From assembly GCA_024762655.1 (NCBI GenBank), contig JANTHB010000009.1, positions 1 through 60,552 on the forward strand: a DNA stretch of 60,552 nucleotides. The letters are read 5' to 3'. The DNA comes from Bacteroidales bacterium. GTDB lineage: Bacteria; Bacteroidota; Bacteroidia; Bacteroidales; VadinHA17. Both the position numbers and the translations under genes were made by a program. Positions 42,023-50,739 of this stretch are shown here, piece by piece. Positions within the stretch are counted from its first letter, which is position 1; each line of letters starts with the position of its first letter. Below the pieces are notes generated by a model. That model was not told where the DNA came from, did no database searches, and saw nothing but the letters and a program-made list of their open reading frames with translations.

Positions 42023-45000
42023 GTGGAAAGAAAACTGCATAGAAGATCTGTACCGGAATTTTTATTGGTATTGTTTGTTGCCTTGCTGGTAACAGAAGAT
42101 CTTCATGCCCGTGAAAAAGGCCCGGGAGTTCACGATACAGCCTTTGTGGTTTTCAAACGGGCCGACTCCCTGAACCGGGCAGGACAAGGGCGTGAAGCCA
42201 TTCCTTTGTACCGGCAGGCCGAGGCGCTCTATCAAAACCGGGAAGATACCGTGAACGCCTGGAAATGCCGCTACAACCGGATCATGGCCTTCATCAACCT
42301 CCGTTTGTATGATTCTGTGGAAAAGGATATACAAGAAGCCCGGTTCCTCTACGAAAAGGACACAAGCAGGCAAAATACCATTCACACGGAATTATTATTT
42401 CTTCAGGGTTATTATGCTTACAAAGCGGGCCAAACCACCCGGGCGGTTTCATTGTTTTCCCGGTTGTTAAATTCCGATAATTATCATGCCCTCTATGCCA
42501 ACCGGTATCTGGCCAATTGCTATTTTGAACTGGGGGATTTTATCCGGGCCAAGGACCATATGCTGCTTGCATTATCCCTGGGAGTAAAAGACACCCTTCA
42601 TCCGGCCCGGAAGGCTAATAATCTGCACTGGCTGTCCATTCTTTATACCTATTATCTCGGCGACCGGTCCCGGGGACTGCAATACCTGAGCCTGGCCGGA
42701 GAACAATACCGCCGGGCCCATGCCGCTCCGGAGACCTTCAGCAAGCTCTATAATGAGATGGGAACCCTCTCAATGGAAAACGGCGACTACAACCGGGCTA
42801 GGGATTATTACATTATGGCCGTAAACAATCTGCCCGCCGTAAAAAAAAACGATCCCATACTTGCAAGAATTTACAACAACCTGGGCATTGTCAACCAAAA
42901 AACAGGCCGGTACAAAGAGGCAGAGTCCTATTTTCTAAAAAGCCTGTCTCTTAAAAAAAGCTTTGGGCTGACAGATATTTACAATACCTATGCAAATCTC
43001 GGGAATCTGTATCTAGACTGGAACAAGCCGGAGAAATCCGATCATGCGTTCCGGAAATCCATTGAACTCATCCAGCGGCGGTTTGGAGAGAACAACTGGC
43101 GCCTGGCAGATCCTTATCAGAACTACGGGTGGGCGCTTATCCATGAGGACCGGTTTGCAGAAGGCCGGAACTATTTGGTAAAAGCACTAGAGCTGTACCG
43201 TAGCAAGTACGGGAAAAGACATCCGAAAACAGCCCGGTGTTATCTGAAATTGGAAGGATATTACTGGAAAAAGGAACTACCCGACTCTGCCCTGTTTTAC
43301 ATACAGAAGTCCATGATCGCCAACTCTCCTCATTTTGATTCCGGAAATATTTTCGAAAACCCTTCCCCGGAGAAGGTTTTTTCCAGTGAGATTTTCTTAT
43401 CCTCCCTAAAAGACAAGGCGAACAGGCTGGAAGTAATGTACGACAGGGATCATGATCTCAAATATCTGCAGGCGGCTCTGCAGTCGCAGCAGGAAGCCGT
43501 GGACCTTGTAAAAAGGATCAGGCAACTTATGCGCAGCACACAGAGCCGGTTATTGTTAGCCGCACACGAGGAAGACACTTATCAGAATGCATTCTTGCTC
43601 GCCGTCCGGCTGTACCGGGTCACCGGCAGGAAGGAGTATCTGTACAGGGCCTTCGGTTTCTCGGAAGAGAGCCGGGCCTCCGACCTGCTTTCGGCGATAC
43701 GTACCACCCGCGCCATCAGCTATGCAGGTATCCCCGACACCCTGCTCAGCACCGAAAATGACCTTACGGGTGAACTTGGTGCTTATGAAGCGTTGCTTTA
43801 TAATGAAAGGAACAAAGTAGCTCCGGATCTCCAAAAGATCAAAACCTATGAAACCAGGGCATTCCGTCTGCGGGTACAGAAAGACTCCCTGATCCGGGCC
43901 ATGGAAAAAAAGTACCCGAGATATTACCAATTAAAATATAATATTTCCTCCGTCCCCGTAGCGTCGGCCATGAAGCAACTGAAAAACGATCAGGCCATCC
44001 TGGAGTACGAGATCATCCGTAACCGGATATATATTTTCTGTCTGACAAAAAACAACATGGATCTGATCACCCATGAGGCCGACCCTGACCTGGATGAGTA
44101 CATCGGCATTTTCTGGAAAGAGCTTCAGCAAAGACAGTTCAACAAGAATGCTGTAACCAATTTTTTTGATCTCACACATTCATCCTACAACCTGTATCAA
44201 AATCTGATCAGCCCGGTAGATTCTTTGATCGGAGGAAAAAATCTGATTATTGTCCCGGATGAAAAAGTGGCGGTGATCCCGTTTGACGTACTGATCAGCC
44301 GGATCCCCAAAGAGAATCTTCTTTCTTACCGGAAACTTCCTTATCTGATCTATCAGCATCCCATCACCTACTCCTATTCTTCCACTTTATATTTTGAGAA
44401 TTCACCCCGGCGAAGAAAATTTTTCAACCGGGTGATTGCTTTTGCCCCCGAGTACCCGCAACAGGGGCTGGATCTTCACCGGATCATGCAGGTAAGACAA
44501 TCCGAGGGTTACCGTCTCTATCCGTTGCCTTTTGCCAGGAAAGAAGCAGAAGAAGTAAGTCATTATACTTTGGGCCGGATGGTTTCAGGGAAACAGGCCA
44601 GTGAACACTATTTCAAGAACCATACCTCCCGTTATGACATCATCCACCTGGCCATGCATACCATCCTGGACAATAAGCACCCGCTCTACTCCAAACTGGT
44701 CTTTACCCAGCCTTCCGACTCTCTGGAAGACGGCTTTCTGAACGCTTATGAGATCTATGCTCTGCAGTTCAGGACCAATCTGGTGGTGCTGAGTGCCTGC
44801 AACAGTGGCAGCGGAAAACTAAGCAAGGGAGAAGGGATCATGAGTCTGGCGCGCAGTTTCATGTACGCCGGCGGGGCACGTCTTATCATGTCGCTGTGGG
44901 AGATCCAGGACCGTACCGGCGCGACGATCATGACCCGGTTTTACAAGAACCTGGTACTGGGCCTGCCGGTAGACCGGGCCCTGCAGAAAGCCAAGATCAC

Positions 45001-45184
45001 GTATCTGGAAACCGCCGATCCCCTCAAATCCAATCCTTACTTCTGGGCAGGATACCAGGTCATGGGAAACGCCGCTCCCGTATATTTTCCGTTTTATTAT
45101 CTTATCATCCTGGCCTTCATCGCTCTGACAGGGATCATTCTCTTCATCTCTTATCTCAGGAAAAAACATTCCTCCCGGTTATAG
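42023..45184 (+). CDS. Membrane-anchored TPR-CHAT caspase-like protease
   Basis: 1053 residues from the GTG at 42023; an in-frame TTG at 41954 gives 1076. No ATG is available near the start. The GTG start yields a signal peptide (FLLVLFVALLVTEDLHA). About ten TPR repeats (to roughly residue 500), a linker, and a C-terminal CHAT domain (about 680-1005) with catalytic His in HLAMHT (codon 44657-44659) and Cys in LSACNSGSG (44798-44800). A last membrane helix (IILAFIALTGIILFISYL) and short basic tail suggest a periplasmic protease anchored in the inner membrane. It is divergent from the Gly-Gly peptide gene and overlaps the convergent sigma gene by six bases. Confidence 0.85.
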   Translation: MERKLHRRSVPEFLLVLFVALLVTEDLHAREKGPGVHDTAFVVFKRADSLNRAGQGREAIPLYRQAEALYQNREDTVNAWKCRYNRIMAFINLRLYDSVEKDIQEARFLYEKDTSRQNTIHTELLFLQGYYAYKAGQTTRAVSLFSRLLNSDNYHALYANRYLANCYFELGDFIRAKDHMLLALSLGVKDTLHPARKANNLHWLSILYTYYLGDRSRGLQYLSLAGEQYRRAHAAPETFSKLYNEMGTLSMENGDYNRARDYYIMAVNNLPAVKKNDPILARIYNNLGIVNQKTGRYKEAESYFLKSLSLKKSFGLTDIYNTYANLGNLYLDWNKPEKSDHAFRKSIELIQRRFGENNWRLADPYQNYGWALIHEDRFAEGRNYLVKALELYRSKYGKRHPKTARCYLKLEGYYWKKELPDSALFYIQKSMIANSPHFDSGNIFENPSPEKVFSSEIFLSSLKDKANRLEVMYDRDHDLKYLQAALQSQQEAVDLVKRIRQLMRSTQSRLLLAAHEEDTYQNAFLLAVRLYRVTGRKEYLYRAFGFSEESRASDLLSAIRTTRAISYAGIPDTLLSTENDLTGELGAYEALLYNERNKVAPDLQKIKTYETRAFRLRVQKDSLIRAMEKKYPRYYQLKYNISSVPVASAMKQLKNDQAILEYEIIRNRIYIFCLTKNNMDLITHEADPDLDEYIGIFWKELQQRQFNKNAVTNFFDLTHSSYNLYQNLISPVDSLIGGKNLIIVPDEKVAVIPFDVLISRIPKENLLSYRKLPYLIYQHPITYSYSSTLYFENSPRRRKFFNRVIAFAPEYPQQGLDLHRIMQVRQSEGYRLYPLPFARKEAEEVSHYTLGRMVSGKQASEHYFKNHTSRYDIIHLAMHTILDNKHPLYSKLVFTQPSDSLEDGFLNAYEIYALQFRTNLVVLSACNSGSGKLSKGEGIMSLARSFMYAGGARLIMSLWEIQDRTGATIMTRFYKNLVLGLPVDRALQKAKITYLETADPLKSNPYFWAGYQVMGNAAPVYFPFYYLIILAFIALTGIILFISYLRKKHSSRL

Positions 45185-45760
45185 CGGGTATTCAGGATCG
45201 TTTTTGATTCTTTCGATAAGTTTCTGTAAACAATATGCCTTTTTATTATACATGATTTTGGCATCGGGGTATCCGTATATCCGGCTGATCTCCTCCAGCG
45301 TAATGCCCTGTCTCACCATATAAAGGATCTCCCTGCATTCCTTTTTGAGGGCAGTAATATGCCTGAGATAAAGGGTCCGTTTTATCTCTTCGGGATTTAC
45401 GGGTTCCGTATCCTCAGGCAACTCATCTTCCATAGGATCTTCGCTTCCTTCCAGATCCCCGAGGTTCAATAGTTTGCGTCTTTCCGACAACCTGTCAAAC
45501 CACATCTTCTTGCAAATCCCAACGATATACTCCGGGATATTTTTACGGGGTTCAAACGCTTCTTTTCTGATTTTCTGGAAAACCACAATCATGGCTTCCT
45601 GAAGCAGGTCTTTGGCATCGGAAGAGGAGCCTCCCATCTGAGCAACATACCCCTCCAGGACAGGCAATATCTGCTCATATAACCATAGAATAACATGATT
45701 TTTCTTATTCCGGATCCCACGGATAATTTGATCTTTGGTATATGATGACGTCTTCCCCAA
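45179..45760 (-). CDS. RNA polymerase sigma factor, ECF-like (copy 2)
   Basis: 193 residues starting with TTG at 45760; no in-frame ATG is nearby. Region 2 (SDAKDLLQEAMIVVFQKI, then YIVGICKKMWFDRLSERRK) and region 4 (GITLEEISRIYGYPDAKIMYNKKAYCLQKL). It is related to the sigma factor at 34697 and together they bracket the CHAT/peptide export genes. Its stop overlaps the CHAT stop by six bases. Sigma plus TPR-CHAT neighbours recur in Bacteroidota, which supports a functional link. Confidence 0.82.
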   Translation of the reverse strand: MGKTSSYTKDQIIRGIRNKKNHVILWLYEQILPVLEGYVAQMGGSSSDAKDLLQEAMIVVFQKIRKEAFEPRKNIPEYIVGICKKMWFDRLSERRKLLNLGDLEGSEDPMEDELPEDTEPVNPEEIKRTLYLRHITALKKECREILYMVRQGITLEEISRIYGYPDAKIMYNKKAYCLQKLIERIKNDPEYPL

Positions 45761-45871
45761 AATGTTTCCGTAAAATGACCGAAATTAAAAAGTTTTTCTA
45801 ATACCGAAAAGCAAATGAAACAATAAGCTGAAAAACAACAGTTTTTAAACAGGATAATTAAAATATAAGGC

Positions 45872-45879
45872 TATTTTTG
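45872..45879 (+). promoter_or_regulatory. -7 box (TATTTTTG) for the MscS gene
   Basis: Fits TAnnTTTG and lies 31 bases before the ATG at 45911. No clear -33 element. Confidence 0.4.
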
Positions 45880-45910
45880 CACTGCAAATATCGACATATA
45901 ATTTTTAAAC

Positions 45911-47173
45911 ATGGACGTTTCTTTTCTGAAAGATTTTTTTATCAGGTCGGGTTTTTCCGAAAATCTGGCATCATGGCTTAACGGAACCGCCTGGCTGATC
46001 GTACTTATTCTGGCAAGTTGGGTGATTTACCTGATCACCAAAAAGATCATCCTCAATACCATCGTGCGTTTTATTAAGAAAACAAAAACAAAAAGGGATG
46101 ATGTTTTACTGAAACACAATATCTTTGAGAAACTTTCCCACATTGTTCCGATCCTGTTTCTATACTTTGCCATCCCCCTGTTTTTCCGTGACCAGCCGGG
46201 TTTGTTATCCTTTCTTAAAAAAGCGTTGGGGTTATACCTTTTGACGGTCTCCATTCTTCTAACCAACGCCCTGCTTAACGCTTTCCATAGTTTTTACCTG
46301 ACTTTGCCCATTTCCAAAAACCGGCCCATCAAAGGTTACGTGCAGGTGGTGCAGGTACTCGTCTATTTCTCCGGGTTGATGTTTGCGATTTCCATCCTGT
46401 TCAACGTCTCCGTATTGAGTTTGTTTACAGGCCTGGGCGCTATGGCTGCCGTGATCATGCTTATCTTCAAGGATACGATCCTGGGCTTTGTGGCCAGTCT
46501 TCAGATCTCGGGCAACGACATGGTGAAACCCGGCGACTGGATCGAGATGCCCGCCAGAGGCGCCGACGGAACGGTCCTGGAGATTTCTCTTTATACCGTA
46601 AAAGTCCAGAACTGGGATAAAACCATCGTGACCATCCCCACCTACTCGTTGGTTTCAGAGTCTTTCAAGAATTGGCGGGGGATGGAAGAATCCGGAGGGC
46701 GCCGTATCAAGAAATCCGTGTATATCGACATCAAAAGCATCCGTTTCTGTACACCCGAAATGATCGAAAAATTCAGGAAGATACAGGTATTGCAGGATTA
46801 TATCGATCAGAAAGAAAAAGAAATTGCCGAATACAATAAAAAATACAACATCGATAACAGTGTCCTAGTGAACGGACGAAGAATGACGAATATCGGCACT
46901 TTCCGGAAATACGTAGAAGAGTACCTGAAACGCCATCCGATGATCCACACCGGAATGACCTTCATGGTGCGGCAGCTGCAGTCCTCCGAAAAAGGGTTGC
47001 CCCTGGAAATATATGTCTTCAGCAAAGACCAACGATGGGTAAACTATGAGATGATCCAGGCGGATATATTCGACCATATCTTTGCCGCCATTCCGGAATT
47101 CGGCCTTCAGGTCTTCGAGGAACCTTCCGGTTACGACATTCTGCAACTGGCTGAAAAAAACAAAAAGCAATAA
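45911..47173 (+). CDS. MscS family mechanosensitive channel (YbdG-like)
   Basis: 420 residues with five membrane helices in the first 200, the pore-lining block (SLFTGLGAMAAVIMLIFKDT) and the cytoplasmic MscS beta domain (VKPGDWIEMPARGADGTVLEISLYTVKVQNWD). It matches the YbdG subgroup by length and by the extended C-terminal domain (to about 415). It releases solutes when the membrane is stretched. The stop codon lies inside the first bases of an interspersed repeat copy (47170-47192). Confidence 0.9.
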   Translation: MDVSFLKDFFIRSGFSENLASWLNGTAWLIVLILASWVIYLITKKIILNTIVRFIKKTKTKRDDVLLKHNIFEKLSHIVPILFLYFAIPLFFRDQPGLLSFLKKALGLYLLTVSILLTNALLNAFHSFYLTLPISKNRPIKGYVQVVQVLVYFSGLMFAISILFNVSVLSLFTGLGAMAAVIMLIFKDTILGFVASLQISGNDMVKPGDWIEMPARGADGTVLEISLYTVKVQNWDKTIVTIPTYSLVSESFKNWRGMEESGGRRIKKSVYIDIKSIRFCTPEMIEKFRKIQVLQDYIDQKEKEIAEYNKKYNIDNSVLVNGRRMTNIGTFRKYVEEYLKRHPMIHTGMTFMVRQLQSSEKGLPLEIYVFSKDQRWVNYEMIQADIFDHIFAAIPEFGLQVFEEPSGYDILQLAEKNKKQ

Positions 47174-47192
47174 AGAAATTTCTTAAAACGAA
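47170..47192 (+). repeat. Interspersed repeat head, copy A
   Basis: 23 bases (ataaagaaatttcttaaaac + gaa) identical to 47652-47674 and one mismatch from 60119-60141. Copy A starts within the MscS stop codon. The 657-base stretch 47174-47830 holds this, an imperfect inverted pair of gcaaag...cacagagtg / cactctgtgtcctttg near 47325-47400, and copy B; no convincing gene. Confidence 0.75.
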
Positions 47193-47651
47193 AGGTTCCC
47201 GAAGCAGTACGTCCTGACTGAACAAAGCCATTCGGCCGGTCAAAAGGTTCTCATTTTGAACCTGCCAAGGAGTGGAGCAATATGAATAGAGGCTGTCTCA
47301 AAAGGTTAAATTGTATCTAACCGCAAAGAACATAGAGGATGCACAGAGTGTGCAAAGGCTTAACTATCTACAAGTTATCACTCTGTGTCCTTTGTGAAAT
47401 TTTATCCACCGTAGTTCCCTAGCCATGAGTGATCCGCCATCCGGCGGATACCTGCTTGTAGGTATCGAAGGGCCGGAACGAAGGTGGATTGGTGTCCTCT
47501 GTGGTTAAAATACTTTTGTGACAGCATTACACAACGCAACAAACTCCGATCCCCGAAGGAGGTCAATCGTTCCTCCCGGGCCCGGTCATCACCCCACCCC
47601 CTAGCCCCCTCCCCCGGTGTGGGAGGGGGAAAACCATCCATCACTTTCCGA

Positions 47652-47674
47652 ATAAAGAAATTTCTTAAAACGAA
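47652..47674 (+). repeat. Interspersed repeat head, copy B
   Basis: Exact copy of 47170-47192. It is followed by a GC-rich tail (to about 47740, ending gaggaattct) that resembles 60285-60340. Confidence 0.75.
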
Positions 47675-47746
47675 CGATCCACGGGGAAGACCCGTCGGAC
47701 CGAGGTCAACCAGGCGGGAATTCCGAGGAATTCTATTGATTAAAAT

Positions 47747-47790
47747 ATACATATTTAAATAAATAATTAAATATGTATTTAAATATGTAT
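47747..47790. repeat. 12-bp inverted and tandem repeat, AT-rich
   Basis: atacatatttaa at 47747-47758 is the exact inverse of ttaaatatgtat, which occurs twice in tandem at 47767-47778 and 47779-47790. It lies past the 3' end of rlmB. Confidence 0.7.
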
Positions 47791-47830
47791 TTCCTATCGG
47801 TTCTGTAAAATAGATATTTCTTGATTTCGC

Positions 47831-48562
47831 TTATCCGTTCATTCGCTGTTTCACCACTTCATACATCAGAATCCCGGCGGCCACCGATACATTCAGGGAT
47901 TCTACCTTTCCAAGCATCGGGATCGTAACCAGATGGTCGGAAATTTTCAGTATCTGAGGATCTATTCCTTTTTCTTCCGACCCCAGGATCAATGCGAGGG
48001 GGCCGGTCATGTCAGGCTCATAGAATTTTTCCGTCCCTTTTTCTGTTCCGGCGACAATGGTCAGTCCGGAATTTTTCAAAAAAAGGATGGTTTCCGGAAG
48101 GTTCCCGGTTCTGCACAGCGGCAGATGCATCAGGGCCCCGGCGGAGGTCTTGACGGCCTCCTCATTCATCATGGCTGCATTTTTACCGGGGACTACCAGG
48201 GCATGACATCCTGCAGCTTCGGCACTTCTGGCAATGGCTCCCATGTTCCGCACATCCGTAATCCGGTCAAGTACCATAATAAAGGGCACCTCCCCCTTTT
48301 CAAACAAGCCCGGAAGAATCGTCTCTATATGCTGATACTCCACGACCGATAAGAGTGCAATCACGCCCTGGTGCTTACCGGAATACAGGCGGTTCAGCTT
48401 TTCGGGAGGCACAAACTGAAAAGGGATTCCCTCGCGGCGGATCATCGAGAAGAGATCTCTGAACTGAGGTCCCTGCATACCTTTTTTCAGGAAAATCTTC
48501 TCAATATTTTTCCCGGCCTCAATAGCTTCAATCACAGGCCTTGTCCCGTATATTCTTTTCAC
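47831..48562 (-). CDS. rlmB: 23S rRNA 2'-O-methyltransferase, TrmH/RlmB family
   Basis: 243 residues. N-terminal substrate-binding domain (YGTRPVIEAIEAGKNIEKIF) and SpoU domain with the three motifs of the trefoil knot: DRITDVRNMGAIARSAEAAG, ALILGSEEKGID and IPMLGKVESLNVSVAAGILMYE. It methylates a ribose in rRNA (G2251 for RlmB) using SAM. The exact target is by family resemblance. Confidence 0.88.
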   Translation of the reverse strand: MKRIYGTRPVIEAIEAGKNIEKIFLKKGMQGPQFRDLFSMIRREGIPFQFVPPEKLNRLYSGKHQGVIALLSVVEYQHIETILPGLFEKGEVPFIMVLDRITDVRNMGAIARSAEAAGCHALVVPGKNAAMMNEEAVKTSAGALMHLPLCRTGNLPETILFLKNSGLTIVAGTEKGTEKFYEPDMTGPLALILGSEEKGIDPQILKISDHLVTIPMLGKVESLNVSVAAGILMYEVVKQRMNG

Positions 48563-48599
48563 CCGGTTTGTTTTTTATTAATTACTGAAATTATCAACT

Positions 48600-49952
48600 C
48601 TACCTGCTGCTTCCCCCGACCACGAACACACTGCCCTGACGCCAGGTACGTATCGCTTCCACCCAACGCGTCTCTACGGTTTCTCCCCGTAACAACCGGT
48701 ACACGTTCAGAGAAAAAGGATTATCTATCTTTTTAAACCTGAAGGAAATCTTATTATCGCCCTCTCCATAGGACCATACTTCCTGTTTAATGCTCTTGGT
48801 CAGGTCGTCCGGCGGGCCGTAGATCAGATAGATCATTCCCCGGTCTGTACGCCAGCCCTCTTTATAACTGGTAAAGAAGATATTGGCATAATACACGCGG
48901 TTGTAATATATACGAATGAGTTCCCGGGCTTTTTCAACATTGTCGGTTGTGCCCAGCCAGAATTTATCTACCGCCAGTTTGCGACTGGGTTGTTTCATCA
49001 GGGATGTCATTTCCGATTCATTCAGGAGATATGCCAAAGGTTCGGCCAGTTGATCGGGGGTGATAACTGCGGGGAAATGCGGCCCGAAATTAAAAAGGCT
49101 GACCCCGTCTTTTACGGTAGAATCTATACTGAATTGATAGATTCCTTTCCGGTACAGCCGGACCGGTACGGTATCAAAGCGGGTAATCTTCCAGGTGCTG
49201 TCGGGTTTGTCGCCGGGCATGGGGACGGATATTGCCAGGGTTGGCGGTGGCGGGATCATGGTATCCGGCCTGAAATATCTGACATAAAAGTCATGCGGTT
49301 GCTGATCCCGGTAGATAATCTTCATCGCTCTGGATGAATCCACCACATAAGAAAAAACCTGTCTCCGGATCCCTACGTCTACTACCATGTAATTCTGCAT
49401 GGAATAACGGGTACGTTTGTCCACGTAAATAAAATTCTGGACAGCGGTTTTCCTCACCTGGTCAATAGCGATCACTTCAAGGATATATTTTTCGCCCAGG
49501 GCGCAATGCATCAGGATATTCTTCTCGACGGTCCTGCTTTTAATATTCTTCAGATTAACGGTATAATGGACTACCCCGGAGTCTGCCAGGGCCGTTTTGT
49601 TCCTCATGATCCGGAACAACCGGTAACGAACATCCAGGTAAGACATATAATTTCCTTCTTTATTGGCCTGGTTGAACAACAACTGGTTGGGAACAATGCT
49701 CACCCGTAGCAGGGACAGGGAGTCTGTGGAATGATAAACCTGATATTGGGGACGCAAAGGAGAACGGCCCGGGATGTACAGATAGGAAAGGTTTCTGTTC
49801 TTCTTCCGTAACGTTCCCGGTTGTTCCACCACACACCCGGAAAGAACGGACAGGAAGGCCCCTGCTGCCACGACATATGTAATAATTTTTCTCAATCTTC
49901 CGTATTTTGGAATAAAAATAATAATCTTTTCGTACAAGTAAGATATCCACAA
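48600..49952 (-). CDS. GWxTD domain lipoprotein
   Basis: 450 residues from a TTG at 49952; an alternative TTG at 49895 gives the same lipoprotein signal (VLSGC). Near the C-terminus the segment YKEGWRTDRGMIYLIYGPPDD is the defining GWxTD motif. The middle is beta-rich (VHYTVNLKNIKS and following). The family is common in Bacteroidota and its function is unknown. It is 37 bases upstream of rlmB in the same direction and 36 bases after the thioesterase gene. Confidence 0.8.
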   Translation of the reverse strand: MWISYLYEKIIIFIPKYGRLRKIITYVVAAGAFLSVLSGCVVEQPGTLRKKNRNLSYLYIPGRSPLRPQYQVYHSTDSLSLLRVSIVPNQLLFNQANKEGNYMSYLDVRYRLFRIMRNKTALADSGVVHYTVNLKNIKSRTVEKNILMHCALGEKYILEVIAIDQVRKTAVQNFIYVDKRTRYSMQNYMVVDVGIRRQVFSYVVDSSRAMKIIYRDQQPHDFYVRYFRPDTMIPPPPTLAISVPMPGDKPDSTWKITRFDTVPVRLYRKGIYQFSIDSTVKDGVSLFNFGPHFPAVITPDQLAEPLAYLLNESEMTSLMKQPSRKLAVDKFWLGTTDNVEKARELIRIYYNRVYYANIFFTSYKEGWRTDRGMIYLIYGPPDDLTKSIKQEVWSYGEGDNKISFRFKKIDNPFSLNVYRLLRGETVETRWVEAIRTWRQGSVFVVGGSSR

Positions 49953-49987
49953 GGATATTCCCGGTACAACAGCAAAAATCCTACCAT

Positions 49988-50728
49988 TTAAACAGAAACG
50001 GTGATCCCGGCAATTCCCGCAGTTTTTCCATCTTTCATCCGTTTGATTGAATAAACGATCCCGCCTGAGGGCAGGGTTTTCTTATATATTCCGATCCTGT
50101 CTCCCATAAATATTTCATGATCATATCTGATCTCAAAGCTTTCCGGATAGCTGTCATGCGGATGATCCATATAATAAGCATCTGTTATCCAGGCAATAAA
50201 TTCGGCATTGTTAACATGGTCATTCATGTCCAGTTTTGAGAATCTTACCGTGGTTTCATATACTATTTCTCCCGGTTCCGCATTGGGCAGGGATCCGGGT
50301 TTTTCCTCAAAGACCTCCTGTTTTCTGAAGTTATATTTTTCAAACATGCCCGGTTCCATCCTAAGAGGCCTGCGTTTTTTCATATCAATCAGGAGCCAGG
50401 CACTGGTAGCTTTGGCAATAGGGTTTCCGGCGCCGTCAAACACCAGAAAATCGCGCCATGCCAGCAGACGATCGGGCACTTTGGGCCAGGTCTCGATGGT
50501 CACCCTGTCCTTCCAGGAGGCCCTACCTGAGGTGGTGATTTTCAGTTGTCGCAATACCCAGGCCTTGTTTTCCATAAGCAGATAATCATACCCCAGGCCC
50601 AGCTTATCGGCATGAAAAGAAGCTATATCCTGCAGGTACCTGGCCAGCCCGGCGAAAGATAACTGTGTTGTCGTATCCGTGTCATAGGAATGTACCTCAA
50701 AACTTTTTCGAAAAACTTCTTCAGCCAT
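49988..50728 (-). CDS. Acyl-ACP thioesterase family protein
   Basis: 246 residues with two hotdog halves. Matches FatA/FatB-like bacterial enzymes: VHSYDTDTTTQLSFAGLARY, ENKAWVLRQLKI, ASWKDRVTIETWP and the active-site DMNDHVNNAEFIAW. It releases free fatty acids from acyl-carrier protein. The gene follows the ABC-F gene by 11 bases, on the same strand. Confidence 0.88.
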   Translation of the reverse strand: MAEEVFRKSFEVHSYDTDTTTQLSFAGLARYLQDIASFHADKLGLGYDYLLMENKAWVLRQLKITTSGRASWKDRVTIETWPKVPDRLLAWRDFLVFDGAGNPIAKATSAWLLIDMKKRRPLRMEPGMFEKYNFRKQEVFEEKPGSLPNAEPGEIVYETTVRFSKLDMNDHVNNAEFIAWITDAYYMDHPHDSYPESFEIRYDHEIFMGDRIGIYKKTLPSGGIVYSIKRMKDGKTAGIAGITVSV

Positions 50729-50739
50729 GGTTGTATGTA

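Noticed and set aside
41950-42042. 30-codon frame with an ATG near the CHAT start, containing LCLGG
   Set aside because: The Gly-Gly is not placed in a leader pattern and the frame overlaps the CHAT coding frame; probably chance.
47402-47762. Open frames of 92-116 codons on both strands after the MscS gene
   Set aside because: They lie within repeat DNA, have no start context or family resemblance, and disagree in frame between repeat copies.
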